From an uncultured Spirochaetaceae bacterium (GTDB lineage Bacteria > Spirochaetota > Spirochaetia > Sphaerochaetales > Sphaerochaetaceae), in contig CALXMP010000005.1 in NCBI GenBank assembly GCA_944389505.1, forward strand, positions 62,001 to 126,000: a stretch of 64,000 bases of DNA, in the 5' to 3' direction. Of the stretch, positions 32,820 to 42,276 are shown piece by piece (position 1 is the stretch's first letter; the number at the start of each line of letters is the position of its first letter). Under the pieces are notes generated by a model that saw only the letters and a list, made by a program, of their open reading frames with translations, was not told where the DNA came from and ran no database searches. Both the position numbers and the translations under genes were made by a program.

Positions 32820-33307
32820 TTCTCAAGTCTGCTGAAGATCTTCTTCTTCATCTCCTCCTGGTCTATACCTAGCACAGAAGATGATTCATCTACAAGCAGG
32901 GTGAGCGCACTGTCATAGAGCTTCCTTTCCTGGACAGGAAGCTCCTTAACCTTCGAGCGGTGGTAGAGCGAGTTCACGACCTTTGCAACTGCAAGCATAG
33001 AACCTTCCTTCATCAGCTCCTGATTGAGTATCAGCCTCTGCTTCCAGTCAGTTCTGCCCATTTCCCTCCTTACGGAGAGGGAAGAGATAGCCTTCCTTGC
33101 CTCTGTAGCGCTCGCAAGATGACGCAGCCCGAGCGACTGGGCTGTATCGACAGGCAATAGCACATCCATATCAGAGGAGTTTATCTGCACTCTGTAGTAC
33201 TCGCGGGTATTCCTCATCTCCTTCGCGAGTATGCAGCCAACACCCTGAAGAGGGTATACGACATTGTCGCCGATCTTGAAAACTGCATTTATTTCTGTGC
33301 TATTCAT
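32816..33307 (-). CDS. carD: CarD-family transcription regulator
   Basis: 163 aa. N-terminal Tudor-like RNA polymerase interaction domain (FKIGDNVVYPLQGVGCI) and an alpha-helical C-terminal domain. CarD binds RNA polymerase beta and stabilises open promoter complexes. Its place ahead of ispD-ispF is a recurrent spirochaete arrangement. No SD; the -10 TGC-TAGAAT ends 6 bases before ATG. Confidence 0.9.
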   Translation of the reverse strand: MNSTEINAVFKIGDNVVYPLQGVGCILAKEMRNTREYYRVQINSSDMDVLLPVDTAQSLGLRHLASATEARKAISSLSVRREMGRTDWKQRLILNQELMKEGSMLAVAKVVNSLYHRSKVKELPVQERKLYDSALTLLVDESSSVLGIDQEEMKKKIFSRLEK

Positions 33308-33322
33308 ATACTTATTCTAGCA
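33308..33322 (-). promoter_or_regulatory. Extended -10 (TGC-TAGAAT) of carD-ispDF, leaderless
   Basis: Minus strand TGC TAGAAT AAGTAT then ATG. 5 of 6 match to TATAAT plus the extended TGn element; no good -35. Confidence 0.55.
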
Positions 33323-33446
33323 TGGAATTGAAAATCTGGTACATAATATTTGCGAAGTGTCTAGGAAAGAAGGATAGCTCAGAAAAAAGTGCAATAATGT
33401 ATCTCCCTTGCATTTCATGGGCCATAAACCTTAGAACAATACGCAA

Positions 33447-34088
33447 ATGAGAAAAGAACATTTAGTCTTGCGGATAGCTGTCCTTGTCATTGGCCTGTGG
33501 ATTATGGCTCTCGGTGTGGCATTCTCGATTGCCGCAGACCTTGGCACCTCTCCGATATCAAGCGTTCCATATACGATAAGTCTGTTTACCCAGCTGTCTG
33601 TCGGTGTTGTTACCATAATGATGCATGTCGTTTTCATTGCGCTGCAGATTGTTATCCTTCGCCATGAATACAATCCAATACAGCTTCTGCAGCTGCCGGT
33701 TGCTTTTGTTTTCGGGTTCATGACCGATGCTGCCGTATACCTTCTTGGTTCACTTGAACCTGGCAATTATGCAGAGTCACTGCTGTTCTGTCTCATCGGA
33801 ATCGTACTTGTGGCAATAGGTGTCTCTGCAGAGGTTGCTTCCGATACGGTTCCGCTAGCTGGCGAGGGACTGGCATTGGCAATTTCTGGGAAAAGCGGCA
33901 TCCGATTCGGTACTGCGAAAGTCTCCGTCGACTGTTCTCTTGTTGCGATCTCCCTGATTCTGTCGTTTGTTTTCCTTCATTCCCTTGGAGGTGTGCGCGA
34001 GGGAACGTTGCTTGCGGCGCTTCTGGTCGGGACCTTTGCACGTTTCTTCAATAGGCTCGTCCTGCCTTTGCGTGGTAAGTATCTCTGA
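33447..34088 (+). CDS. YczE/YitT-like integral membrane protein
   Basis: 213 aa, about five membrane helices. Conserved opening LRIAVLVIGLWIMALGVAFSIAADLGTSPISSVPY, found in the YczE/DUF6198 family (predicted transporters of unknown substrate). No SD; TAGAAC lies 9 bases before the ATG. Confidence 0.75.
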   Translation: MRKEHLVLRIAVLVIGLWIMALGVAFSIAADLGTSPISSVPYTISLFTQLSVGVVTIMMHVVFIALQIVILRHEYNPIQLLQLPVAFVFGFMTDAAVYLLGSLEPGNYAESLLFCLIGIVLVAIGVSAEVASDTVPLAGEGLALAISGKSGIRFGTAKVSVDCSLVAISLILSFVFLHSLGGVREGTLLAALLVGTFARFFNRLVLPLRGKYL

Positions 34089-34093
34089 TAATC

Positions 34094-34102
34094 TGCTACA
34101 AT
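34094..34102 (+). promoter_or_regulatory. Extended -10 (TGC-TACAAT), leaderless
   Basis: TGC TACAAT followed by 7 bases and the ATG at 34110; 5 of 6 match. It begins 6 bases past the stop of the preceding gene, so the two genes are transcribed separately at least in part. Confidence 0.55.
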
Positions 34103-34109
34103 CATCAAT

Positions 34110-34877
34110 ATGGCAGAGATAATCGCAAGGCGTACATTCACGACCTCATATATCATCCTGGATACAATCTTCCTCGTGCTTTTCTTTATCCTGCTTCTTT
34201 GGCAGAAGAAGCGTATCACCGCGATAGTAGGCATCGTCATGGGTATTGTCTATTTCATCGTGGACTATGGTATCTTCCATCTTCTTCTCGGCACGAGGAG
34301 CATAACAGGAGGGGGAATGTTCCTCGTCCTCCTATGGATGTCCATGAGCTATGGATTCACGAACTTCGTATGGATCTGGCTCTGGCTGAGAAGGGATGAG
34401 CATCTCTTCTCCTGGTCTCTGCTGATCCTTCTGTGGTGGTTCTGCTGCCCGATGCTCGCATCGTTCATCCCTGGAACGGAGATAACAATCCAGCGTACAA
34501 CAGGGGCATACCATCAATCGATGGCATTGATCCTCTTTATCGGGTACCTTCTTGCCATCATCTGGAACCTGCGCGAGAAGAGGGAATACCGTATCCCGAT
34601 ACCCTGGCTTCTCGCAATCGGCATACTTGTCCAGGCTGGGTGGGAGCTCTCACTGCTTATCGGTGGTGTCAGAAGTGTAGGGCTGTCCTTCTCCGATTCG
34701 ATGAGGACGCTTGTCATAAATTCCCTGCTGGAGACGAATCTCGGTCTCCCATACAGCTATTTCATCTTCATTGCAATCACTTCCAGATTCAAAGAGGAGC
34801 TTGGAAGACGCCCCAATCCGCTGTCTTTCAGGGCCCGTATAGCAGAGAACAATGGCGAAAGGGCAGGGCTTTTCTGA
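34110..34877 (+). CDS. Unknown integral membrane protein
   Basis: 255 aa with about seven membrane helices and many Trp residues (FVWIWLWLRRDEH, LILLWWFCCPML). I recognise no family. Short cytoplasmic C-terminus rich in Arg. Flanked by another membrane protein and by the exported-protein cluster. Confidence 0.7.
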   Translation: MAEIIARRTFTTSYIILDTIFLVLFFILLLWQKKRITAIVGIVMGIVYFIVDYGIFHLLLGTRSITGGGMFLVLLWMSMSYGFTNFVWIWLWLRRDEHLFSWSLLILLWWFCCPMLASFIPGTEITIQRTTGAYHQSMALILFIGYLLAIIWNLREKREYRIPIPWLLAIGILVQAGWELSLLIGGVRSVGLSFSDSMRTLVINSLLETNLGLPYSYFIFIAITSRFKEELGRRPNPLSFRARIAENNGERAGLF

Positions 34878-34921
34878 TAGCAGTGGAAAGAAAACGCACA
34901 ACTCAGCATAATATGGTTAAT

Positions 34922-34967
34922 CAGAAGGGAATGCTCCTGTATATTGATAAGGCCGTTTTCCCTTCTG
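34922..34967. repeat. 10-bp inverted repeat upstream of the exported-protein cluster
   Basis: CAGAAGGGAA (34922-34931) and TTCCCTTCTG (34958-34967), 26-base loop, in the 136-base gap before 35014. Operator or leader hairpin. Confidence 0.5.
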
Positions 34968-35013
34968 TTCCGTGGGAGATAGGAATGAAAAGGGAGGCTT
35001 ACAGAGTTCAGGT

Positions 35014-36216
35014 ATGAGACGAAGGCTGCTGCTTCCTTTTCTTCTCTTCACCTTGCTTCTTCCCGTAGGAGCTGATTCCTATTCGCTCTCTGCATTCATC
35101 TCCGGTGTCTCCAATGGTCCTGATAGCTTCGGATACAATCTCTTCCCGCTCGGAACGACATTCGGCTTTGAGAAGTTCTTCCCTATAATCGATGGCCTGA
35201 AGGATGCTGAATTCCAGATTGAGATGAATATGGCCTTCAATGAGGCTGTCATCTCCGAGCTATATGACTGGAAGACTGGAAGACCTAAATGGAGTATGAC
35301 GAAGGAAGAGGAAGCAGAGTATGAATTCCTCAGAGGAACGTATCTCTATCCCCGAGCATACATAGATGTATATCTTGATCAGGGGTTCTGGACCAATCCT
35401 CTGTATCCTGATGGAACACTGTTCAATGTGAAGCTTGGATTCAATTCATTCTATTCAGCGGCAGTTGAGCGGCTGGGACTGTCGAGGCCAGGGGATAACG
35501 GGCTGCCAGTGTTTACAGACTGGGAAGGGAATCTCAGGTATCCATACACAGAGACCATTCCAGCTTTCCCTTGGCTACAGGGCTCGCGGAATGTCCTGTC
35601 GAACTTCATCTATCTCGATCTCTACCTGAATCTTGACCGCGACACGCCGACAGATGCCGAGCCCGAGCATGGATTCTATATGGAATTCCTGCTGCAGTAT
35701 GGGCCATGGTGGCTCGCGAATAATCTCGTTAATGGGAAGCAGAGCGACTATCTGAGGATGGTACTGTATGCAGAGGAGAAACTGGAGCTCTTCTCCATAC
35801 AGCAGGAGAATGGCTGGAACTGGGTGAATATGTACTTCGGGCATTCGAATACGCTGCAGTATATTGCAGGGGATATAGTGCCACAGCATATGATTCCTGA
35901 AGACAGACTCCGCGGATATATCTCGGATAGGATATGGCTCCATTTCACAGGCCCTCAGTTCATGGCAGGTGACTGTTTCACATTCATCGAGCTGAATCTC
36001 TACAATACGATCAGGTTCGGAGGGGTTGTGAATGAACCTGGTAATGTGACGCACGCTGTCGAGCTTCAGTCCAGCTTTACTGCTGTTGTGCAGGTGAGGC
36101 TCTTCGGATTCATACGCCTGGAGTATCAGGTGGGATATGATTTCATTCGCGGAATATGGGCAGAGAAGCCGAGATGGTGGCAGAATGCCGCCCTCTCATT
36201 CTATGTCTCGGTATAG
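35014..36216 (+). CDS. Exported protein 1 of a four-gene cluster, probable outer membrane protein
   Basis: 400 aa from MRRRLLLPFLLFTLLLPVGA, a signal peptide; an in-frame GTG at 34972 would add 14 residues. The mature part is rich in Tyr, Trp and Phe with alternating beta strands and ends in ALSFYVSV, the aromatic ending expected of beta-barrels. No family recognised. The next gene starts 8 bases later with the same style of protein, suggesting a paralogue. Confidence 0.75.
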   Translation: MRRRLLLPFLLFTLLLPVGADSYSLSAFISGVSNGPDSFGYNLFPLGTTFGFEKFFPIIDGLKDAEFQIEMNMAFNEAVISELYDWKTGRPKWSMTKEEEAEYEFLRGTYLYPRAYIDVYLDQGFWTNPLYPDGTLFNVKLGFNSFYSAAVERLGLSRPGDNGLPVFTDWEGNLRYPYTETIPAFPWLQGSRNVLSNFIYLDLYLNLDRDTPTDAEPEHGFYMEFLLQYGPWWLANNLVNGKQSDYLRMVLYAEEKLELFSIQQENGWNWVNMYFGHSNTLQYIAGDIVPQHMIPEDRLRGYISDRIWLHFTGPQFMAGDCFTFIELNLYNTIRFGGVVNEPGNVTHAVELQSSFTAVVQVRLFGFIRLEYQVGYDFIRGIWAEKPRWWQNAALSFYVSV

Positions 36217-36224
36217 GAGGAAGC

Positions 36225-37394
36225 ATGAGAAGGGTACTGGCTGTGATTCTGCTATCTGTTATCTCCATGCTTTCCCTGAGCGCGATAGGATTCGGGTACC
36301 ACGTATTCGAGATCCGGACAGAGCCCGATTTCGCACATGGCGTATTCCCGTCATCGGTCATGTATCAGTTCAACTTTCCGATGCCGGATCTTATCCCGGG
36401 TACGAAGACCGAACTTGCATTCCGCCTCGATAACGGTCTTGTGTACAGACATCTCAGGCAGAATCCCGATGATGGTTCGTTCCTTGCCATTGATCCACCG
36501 GACTATCCTACGGAGTATACGGTGCTTTTCGATGAGTTCAATCTCTTCTTCGGGCAGGGATTCGTCGATACAGAGTTCTCGGACAATGATCTTGTTACAG
36601 TATTCCTCTCGATAGATGGCAGATTCGAGAATGCATATGAGCGTCTCTCATGGCTCTCCAGCCCAAGTGAGACAGGAGGTGTATTCGGATACACCACCAG
36701 CAGTGGATGGGTAGACAGATATCCGGGTTCATCATGGATCGGGGCCCCGGAGCTGTCAGGGGACAGGATGATGTTCCAGACATCGATAACGGCAGGTGTC
36801 GTTGTCGATTATATGAGAACGCGTGTCACCCGGAGGGATGGTGTGCGCCTTGGATCGTATCTGAGAATGGCCCCGGACTGGATGCTACTCAGCGATAAGA
36901 CCGGCAACTTCCTCGCTTCCTGGACAGAGCTTGATCTGTCAAAGACGCTCTTTGCTGTAGAGCAGACGGATCCCCGGGATCTGTCATGGGTCAGCATCGT
37001 GCTCGATAACCACACGGAGTACAGATATCTCTTCGGAGACAGGATTCCCCAGTATATTCTGGGAGGGGATATCTGGGGAGATTCCGATGTTCCCGCATTC
37101 AGTTCTGTTCTGGTAAACAGACTATCGCTGACGGTATATGGCCCGCAGATAAACAGCAGGGATACCTATCCTCTGATAATGGTATTCTGGGATTTCGGCA
37201 TCGGATTCGGAGAGCCTCTGAATAGTCTGAACCGGTCATCCGGCGTAGAGACTGTAGGAAGCTACGGTTTCCGTGCGGAGTTCATTATCTTTGATATCGC
37301 AAAGCTGTATTATGAGATAGGATGCGTATATGACCCGGCATTCAATGAGAAGGTGTATGTCGAGCAGAGATTCGGGTTCTCGGTGGGTATATGA
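36225..37394 (+). CDS. Exported protein 2, probable outer membrane protein
   Basis: 389 aa from MRRVLAVILLSVISMLSLSAIG with TAGGAGG upstream. It parallels protein 1: YLFGDRIPQYILGGDIWGD and LTVYGPQINSRD match YIAGDIVPQHMIPED and LHFTGPQFMAGD there, so the two look like diverged paralogues. Ends EQRFGFSVGI. Overlaps the next gene by 4 bases. Confidence 0.75.
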   Translation: MRRVLAVILLSVISMLSLSAIGFGYHVFEIRTEPDFAHGVFPSSVMYQFNFPMPDLIPGTKTELAFRLDNGLVYRHLRQNPDDGSFLAIDPPDYPTEYTVLFDEFNLFFGQGFVDTEFSDNDLVTVFLSIDGRFENAYERLSWLSSPSETGGVFGYTTSSGWVDRYPGSSWIGAPELSGDRMMFQTSITAGVVVDYMRTRVTRRDGVRLGSYLRMAPDWMLLSDKTGNFLASWTELDLSKTLFAVEQTDPRDLSWVSIVLDNHTEYRYLFGDRIPQYILGGDIWGDSDVPAFSSVLVNRLSLTVYGPQINSRDTYPLIMVFWDFGIGFGEPLNSLNRSSGVETVGSYGFRAEFIIFDIAKLYYEIGCVYDPAFNEKVYVEQRFGFSVGI

Positions 37395-38041
37395 GGAAGA
37401 TAGCGGCAATTCTGATTCTTTTACTGACAGCAGCGGCGGCATGGGCCGGACCTGCGATGTATCTCAGGTTCTCTGCTGAGTGGTCGTATCTTACGAACGC
37501 ATTTTCCGATCCGCTTCCAGTGAATGCAAGCGATAGCTACCTCGAGGATATCGAGTTCATAAAGCGCTGGAATGCTGCGCCTGTTATTACGTTTGATACC
37601 TTCTTCAATGATTCTGATCCTGCAGGACTTACTCTCAATGCGGCTTTCCGGTTTCCTGTCGCATCCACATCGATAGTCCATGACGGAACATCGTATGTAT
37701 CCCATGATTCCCTCTCAGAGCAGCAGATAGGTGTGTTCTTTGGCATTGGTCCGGTATTCCGCTACCGGTTCGGCATTGTGGATATAGGCTTTTCGCTCCG
37801 CGCATCGCTCGGCAGCTATGACTACTTCAAGACAGGCCTTGTCTTCGGCGTTGAGGCAGAGCCGTTCGTCAATATCGCCTTAACGGATTATATGTACCTG
37901 TCGCTTGGGATGAAGTACGATGCCCATCTCATCAAATTCCTCGATTTCACATCATCAAGCATCTATGAGGATGGATTCATCATGATGACTGCGGGAGGTA
38001 TTGTAGGCATCGGTTTCAGATTCGGAGGCGGGGATGCTTAG
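37391..38041 (+). CDS. Exported protein 3, small beta-barrel-like
   Basis: 216 aa; signal peptide MRKIAAILILLLTAAAAWA. Strand-rich with regular Gly/aromatic alternation (VGIDIGFSLRASL-like pattern, GIVGIGFRFGGG at the end). No family recognised. Overlaps its neighbours by 4 and 8 bases. Confidence 0.72.
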   Translation: MRKIAAILILLLTAAAAWAGPAMYLRFSAEWSYLTNAFSDPLPVNASDSYLEDIEFIKRWNAAPVITFDTFFNDSDPAGLTLNAAFRFPVASTSIVHDGTSYVSHDSLSEQQIGVFFGIGPVFRYRFGIVDIGFSLRASLGSYDYFKTGLVFGVEAEPFVNIALTDYMYLSLGMKYDAHLIKFLDFTSSSIYEDGFIMMTAGGIVGIGFRFGGGDA

Positions 38042-38657
38042 AAGGAAGATCGTGGCGGTGACCATATTCATTGCTGTGATGCTCTCCGCAGTCCAGGCCC
38101 GTCCGGAGTTCTGGCTTGGAGGAGGTCTCCGCTATGATATGAATCTGGTCTCCCCAGACTGGAAGCAGTACTTCCCTGCATACAATGAAGGGAAGATAAG
38201 CTTCATAAACTCTGGAGGACTTGCTGCCAATTTCCTCTGTTTCTATTCCGAGGATCTCCGGCTCGGGCTCTTCACTTCATTTGATCTGCTCTTTCCGGTG
38301 GGGTTCGTCGCAGAGAGCGGAGCAACCGAAGGATTCATCTCGTATAAGTTCGATTACAGGATGGATTTCGCGCTTGGTGCCGCTTATTACCATATGCTCT
38401 CCCCGAAGCTTGGACTGTTCCTTGAAGCAGGCATGGGCTACAGCCTCTACCGTATAGCTGTCACGAATGATGTCAATGAGCGTGATCCGGGGGAGTTCAA
38501 TCAGTTCGGCGAATGGATAGCTCTGGCGAATCTTGGTATCGTATCGGTCTATCGCAACAGCTTCTTCAGGTTCTATGCCTCATGCTCCTATTCAATCCTC
38601 ACCAGTGGCATTCCCATCCGCTTCGGTGTCGGCGCAGGGGGAGGGTTTATCTTCTGA
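38034..38657 (+). CDS. Exported protein 4, small beta-barrel-like
   Basis: 207 aa; signal peptide MLRRKIVAVTIFIAVMLSAVQA. Barrel-like strands (FALGAAYYHMLSPKLGLFLEAGMGY) and terminal GAGGGFIF with the aromatic last residue. Same general design as protein 3. The last 66 bases are antisense to the AI-2E family gene. Confidence 0.72.
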   Translation: MLRRKIVAVTIFIAVMLSAVQARPEFWLGGGLRYDMNLVSPDWKQYFPAYNEGKISFINSGGLAANFLCFYSEDLRLGLFTSFDLLFPVGFVAESGATEGFISYKFDYRMDFALGAAYYHMLSPKLGLFLEAGMGYSLYRIAVTNDVNERDPGEFNQFGEWIALANLGIVSVYRNSFFRFYASCSYSILTSGIPIRFGVGAGGGFIF

Positions 38658-39737
38658 GGGAATCAGAGCATATACTGCAGATACGACAGGGACAGCAATG
38701 ATCATCCCTACAAGCCCGAAGAGGATTCCTCCAAGCGTGACTGCGGCAAAGACATATATAGGCGGAAGACCTGTCGATGTGCCCACAACACTCGGGTATA
38801 TGAAATCGCCTTCGAACTGCTGGAGTATGAATATGAATACGAGGAATAGCGCTCCTTTCAATGGTTCTGAGACTGCGATTATGAATGCGCCTGCAACAGC
38901 TCCGATCACAGCTCCATAGATCGGTATCAGGGCCATGAGCCCTGTGAATGCCGACACCGCAGCTGCATATGGCATGAGGAAGATAAGCATACCTATGAAG
39001 CAGATCGATCCTATGATTACAGCTTCCAGCACCTGGGCCACGGCAAATCTTGAGAATGACAGCGATACCGTCGATGCTATCCGCTTCAGCTTCGCGCCTG
39101 TTTCAGGCTTTATTCTCCGCCCGAATATCCTGTGCCCATCATGCCTGAGCAGTTCCATGTTCATCATGAAGTAGAATGCGAATACAAGCGATACGAAGAA
39201 AAGGGCTATCGATGATACCGCTCCTGAGATCGTATCGATTGTCATTGTGATAAGCATATTCCTGAGGCTGGCGAGCCATTCGATAGCGCTTTCTGAGAGC
39301 GTAATGCCACCTGCAGGGGTCTTATCAATGATCTCATTGATTACGGGAATCGAATCAACATCGATATTGCTCCAGAACCTGCTGTCCGATGCGAATGCGG
39401 AGAGCTGCTCGGCAAGGATGCGGCATGCGGAAATGAATTCAGGAATGATGAGCGAGATTATGATTGCGGAAAGAAGAAGTATTATCAGGGCTGAAGCCAC
39501 GGCAGCAATAGCGTTTGCTCTCTTTTCAGGCATATGCTTTGAAAGCGCTCTTCTTATAGGAACTGCGGGTATGGATATTATGAATGCGATTGCTATGCCG
39601 CCTATTATCGGGTACAGAATCGAGGAGAGTGTTCTCCATATAGCAGGAATCGTTATGCTTCCGTTCCAGAGTATCACGAATACGGCAATGAGCATCGAAC
39701 CGAGAAGGAACGAGCTCCAAAACTTCTTTCTGTCCAT
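38592..39737 (-). CDS. AI-2E/PerM-family transporter
   Basis: 381 aa, about eight membrane helices with the typical LIPIYGAVIGAVAGAFII and GDFIYPSVVGTSTGLPPIYVFAAV segments. The family includes putative autoinducer-2 exporters and Na+/H+ antiporters, so the substrate is open. No SD; TATATT ends 6 bases before ATG. Convergent overlap of 66 bases with the gene ending at 38657. Confidence 0.87.
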   Translation of the reverse strand: MDRKKFWSSFLLGSMLIAVFVILWNGSITIPAIWRTLSSILYPIIGGIAIAFIISIPAVPIRRALSKHMPEKRANAIAAVASALIILLLSAIIISLIIPEFISACRILAEQLSAFASDSRFWSNIDVDSIPVINEIIDKTPAGGITLSESAIEWLASLRNMLITMTIDTISGAVSSIALFFVSLVFAFYFMMNMELLRHDGHRIFGRRIKPETGAKLKRIASTVSLSFSRFAVAQVLEAVIIGSICFIGMLIFLMPYAAAVSAFTGLMALIPIYGAVIGAVAGAFIIAVSEPLKGALFLVFIFILQQFEGDFIYPSVVGTSTGLPPIYVFAAVTLGGILFGLVGMIIAVPVVSAVYALIPSEDKPSPCADTEADGNATGED

Positions 39738-39743
39738 GGAAAG

Positions 39744-39749
39744 AATATA
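39744..39749 (-). promoter_or_regulatory. -10 (TATATT) of the AI-2E family gene, leaderless
   Basis: Minus strand TATATT CTTTCC then ATG. 5 of 6 match; no SD between. Confidence 0.45.
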
Positions 39750-39881
39750 ATAATCCTATGCTGTGAACGTGAAGTAGCAACACTGCGGGAATGAGCGCGT
39801 GTATCGCCCTATTTGAGGCCGATAGGGGGTGCCATGGGAGGAATGCCCCTCTAAATCCATAAAGCATTACATGATAAAGTG

Positions 39882-39910
39882 TTGACTAGCAGTATCGTTT
39901 ATGGTAATTT
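39882..39910 (+). promoter_or_regulatory. rpsT promoter
   Basis: TTGACT, 17-base spacer, TAATTT preceded by TGG (extended -10). The 76-base leader has a GCTGTC/GACAGC hairpin, which might serve S20 autoregulation. Further upstream, 39807-39827 holds a small CCCTAT/ATAGGG hairpin of unknown role. Confidence 0.6.
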
Positions 39911-39986
39911 CTTTAATCGCTGCTGTCCGTGCGACAGCGCATTTATTTAGAATAATTTCATTTATCGGAAATGTTTGGAGGAATAA

Positions 39987-40247
39987 ATGGCTAACAAGTC
40001 CGCAGAGAAGAGAGAACGTCAGGAAGCTCAGCGCCGTATCCGCAATCACGCTGCAAAGAGCACCGTACGCACAGCTATCAAGAAGTTTGATGCAGCTGTT
40101 GCAGCAGGTGATAAGGCAGAGGCCGAGAAGGCTATGGCTCTCAGCTGCAAGCTTCTCGATACAGTTGCAGGAAAGGGTATAATCCACAAGAATACTGCTG
40201 CCAGGAAGAAGAGCAGACTCGCACACGCATATCATAAGATGGCCTGA
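39987..40247 (+). CDS. rpsT: 30S ribosomal protein S20
   Basis: 86 aa, standard length. Opens MANKSAEKRERQEAQRRIRNHAAKST and is Lys/Ala-rich throughout, ending HKNTAARKKSRLAHAYHKM. TGGAGG before the ATG. Binds 16S rRNA early in 30S assembly. Confidence 0.96.
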   Translation: MANKSAEKRERQEAQRRIRNHAAKSTVRTAIKKFDAAVAAGDKAEAEKAMALSCKLLDTVAGKGIIHKNTAARKKSRLAHAYHKMA

Positions 40248-40279
40248 TTATAGATTTCTTTTCCGGAGGTGTATTCATT

Positions 40280-40594
40280 ATGGAACAGAAACTGACAAAG
40301 GCTGCGATTATAGAAAGCATTCATGAGAAGCTTGGCACTAACCGCAATGATATTCATATGGTTATCGACGAGCTTTTCGAGGAAATCAAGGATGGTCTGA
40401 AGAAGAATCAGATCATTGAGCTGCGTGGTTTCGGAACATTCGAGGTCCGCATCAGAAAGGGCAGGGAGAAAGCACGCAATCCAAAGACTGGTGATGTTGT
40501 ATCCGTGGATAGACATGGAGTCGCTATCTTCCGTGCAGGAAAGGAGCTCAAGGACTTCGTCTGGGATATCACGGATGCAGCCGATGAGGACTGA
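40280..40594 (+). CDS. HU/IHF-family DNA-binding protein
   Basis: 104 aa. TKAAIIESIHEKLG, ELRGFGTFEVR and the DNA-minor-groove arm GREKARNPKTGDVV are all present. The last 15 residues are acidic and beyond the usual 90-aa length. The family members bend and package DNA. CCGGAGG upstream. Confidence 0.92.
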   Translation: MEQKLTKAAIIESIHEKLGTNRNDIHMVIDELFEEIKDGLKKNQIIELRGFGTFEVRIRKGREKARNPKTGDVVSVDRHGVAIFRAGKELKDFVWDITDAADED

Positions 40595-40599
40595 TCACA

Positions 40600-42276
40600 T
40601 TGGATAATACAGCATCAACAAGGGCTGGATATAACCTCAGGACATTCTGTTCTGAGGTTGTTGTTTTAGTAGCCTCTGCATTTGTTCTTTCAATAGCTTC
40701 TCCGGGGTTCATGTCTGCAAATGGCGTGTGGCCTTTCGCATTCCTGGCATTGATTCCCGTGTTTGCCGTGATAAGGCATACATCATGGAAGGTAATCTGG
40801 CTTTTCGGGTTCCTTTTCGGATTCATATTCCAGGTCTTCTTCTCCTACTGGCTGAAGAGCTTCCATGCGCTTGCAATCCTCCTTATCCCTGTAATAAAGG
40901 GATTCGAGATGATGCTGGCCTTCATGGCCCTGAAGGCTGCGGATTCATTCTTCAGGCGTTTCGGATACTTTTTCCAGGCAATCATATGGGTGGCCTATGC
41001 GTATCTTTCCGAGAGCTGGTTCGCAGGAATACCGTATGGAACAATCTCCTATGCGTTCTTCCGCTTCCATGCCTTCGTTCAGATTGCTGACATCACGGGA
41101 ATCTGGGGCATAATATTCCTTGCGGTCCTTCCGCAGTCCTTCCTTGGAAGGTATCTTTCTGACTTTGCCTCAAGGACTCAGATTCCGTTCAGGAAGTATA
41201 TCCTATCAAACCTTCCTTTCATCATTCTCTGGGCTGTGCTCATGGCCGCGTCGCTTATATATGGCGCGGTCAGGATAAGCGAATGGAGGAACAGAGAGCC
41301 TGATAGGATCTGGAATGTCGCGGCAGTGCAGCATAACCATGATTCGTGGAAGGGCGGGTATACAACCTACCTCCATAACTTCAATAATCTCAGGCGCTTC
41401 ACGCTTGAGGCTCTGCAGGGCTCCGACCCCGATATAGTCATATGGAGCGAGACGGCGTTCGTCCCTTCTGTCGCATGGCATACGAAGTACTCTGAGCCGG
41501 GTACAGGCTATGAGGCTACTGCGAAGCTTGTCGATGAGTTCGTATCGTTCGCATCGAATCTCGGGGTGCCGCTTGTGACAGGCAATCCTGAAGGTGTGAT
41601 AAAGGATCCGTCGCTCCCTCCGATACTTGAGGATGGATCGATGAACAGGACGGATTATAATACTGTTATTCTCTTCGATGATGGAGCTATCCAGGAGACT
41701 TACAGAAAGCAGCATCTTGTCCCGTTCACGGAGTACTTCCCGTATGAGAAGGAGCTCCCATGGCTATACAACCTGCTTCTTGCCAATGACTATAACTGGT
41801 GGGAGCAGGGTACTGAGCCTGTGGTATTCAGCTCCGATGGTGTGAGGTTCTCAACACCGATTTGCTTCGAAGATGTCTTCGGGTATATCTCATCGGAGTT
41901 CGCAGCAGCAGGAGCTGATGTCATTGTCAACATGACGAATGACAACTGGTCGAAGAAGGTAAGCGCGGAGATGCAGCATGCGGCGATGGCTTCGCTCAGG
42001 GCTGTTGAGACTAGAAGACCAATGGTCCGCGGTACGAATAGCGGCATCACATGCCTCATCACTCCCGAAGGAACAATCCATGATATCATGGAGCCGTTCG
42101 CGATGGGCTGGAATCTTTATGAGGTTCCTATCTACGAGGACAACCCCGTTACATTCTATTCAAGCCATATCGATCTCTTTGCCCATATCGCGGTCTATAT
42201 ATCCTACGCGGTCCTTGCAATCGGAGCCGTTCTGAGGATCATCAGGGCAGTGAAGGAGAGAAAGAATGAACGCTAG
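40600..42276 (+). CDS. lnt: Apolipoprotein N-acyltransferase
   Basis: 558 aa from TTG at 40600, five bases after the HU stop. Six or so N-terminal membrane helices, then the nitrilase domain with catalytic Glu in WSETAF (near 283), Lys in YRKQHLVPF (near 369) and Cys in PICFEDVFG (near 421). It adds the third acyl chain to lipoproteins, consistent with the several lipoproteins in this window and a didermic envelope. Confidence 0.92.
   Translation: MDNTASTRAGYNLRTFCSEVVVLVASAFVLSIASPGFMSANGVWPFAFLALIPVFAVIRHTSWKVIWLFGFLFGFIFQVFFSYWLKSFHALAILLIPVIKGFEMMLAFMALKAADSFFRRFGYFFQAIIWVAYAYLSESWFAGIPYGTISYAFFRFHAFVQIADITGIWGIIFLAVLPQSFLGRYLSDFASRTQIPFRKYILSNLPFIILWAVLMAASLIYGAVRISEWRNREPDRIWNVAAVQHNHDSWKGGYTTYLHNFNNLRRFTLEALQGSDPDIVIWSETAFVPSVAWHTKYSEPGTGYEATAKLVDEFVSFASNLGVPLVTGNPEGVIKDPSLPPILEDGSMNRTDYNTVILFDDGAIQETYRKQHLVPFTEYFPYEKELPWLYNLLLANDYNWWEQGTEPVVFSSDGVRFSTPICFEDVFGYISSEFAAAGADVIVNMTNDNWSKKVSAEMQHAAMASLRAVETRRPMVRGTNSGITCLITPEGTIHDIMEPFAMGWNLYEVPIYEDNPVTFYSSHIDLFAHIAVYISYAVLAIGAVLRIIRAVKERKNER

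Noticed and set aside
39526-39867. Open frame on the minus strand overlapping the AI-2E gene start and its upstream gap
   Set aside because: It mostly overlaps the real gene in another frame, has no ribosome site and looks like neither a known protein nor a signal peptide.
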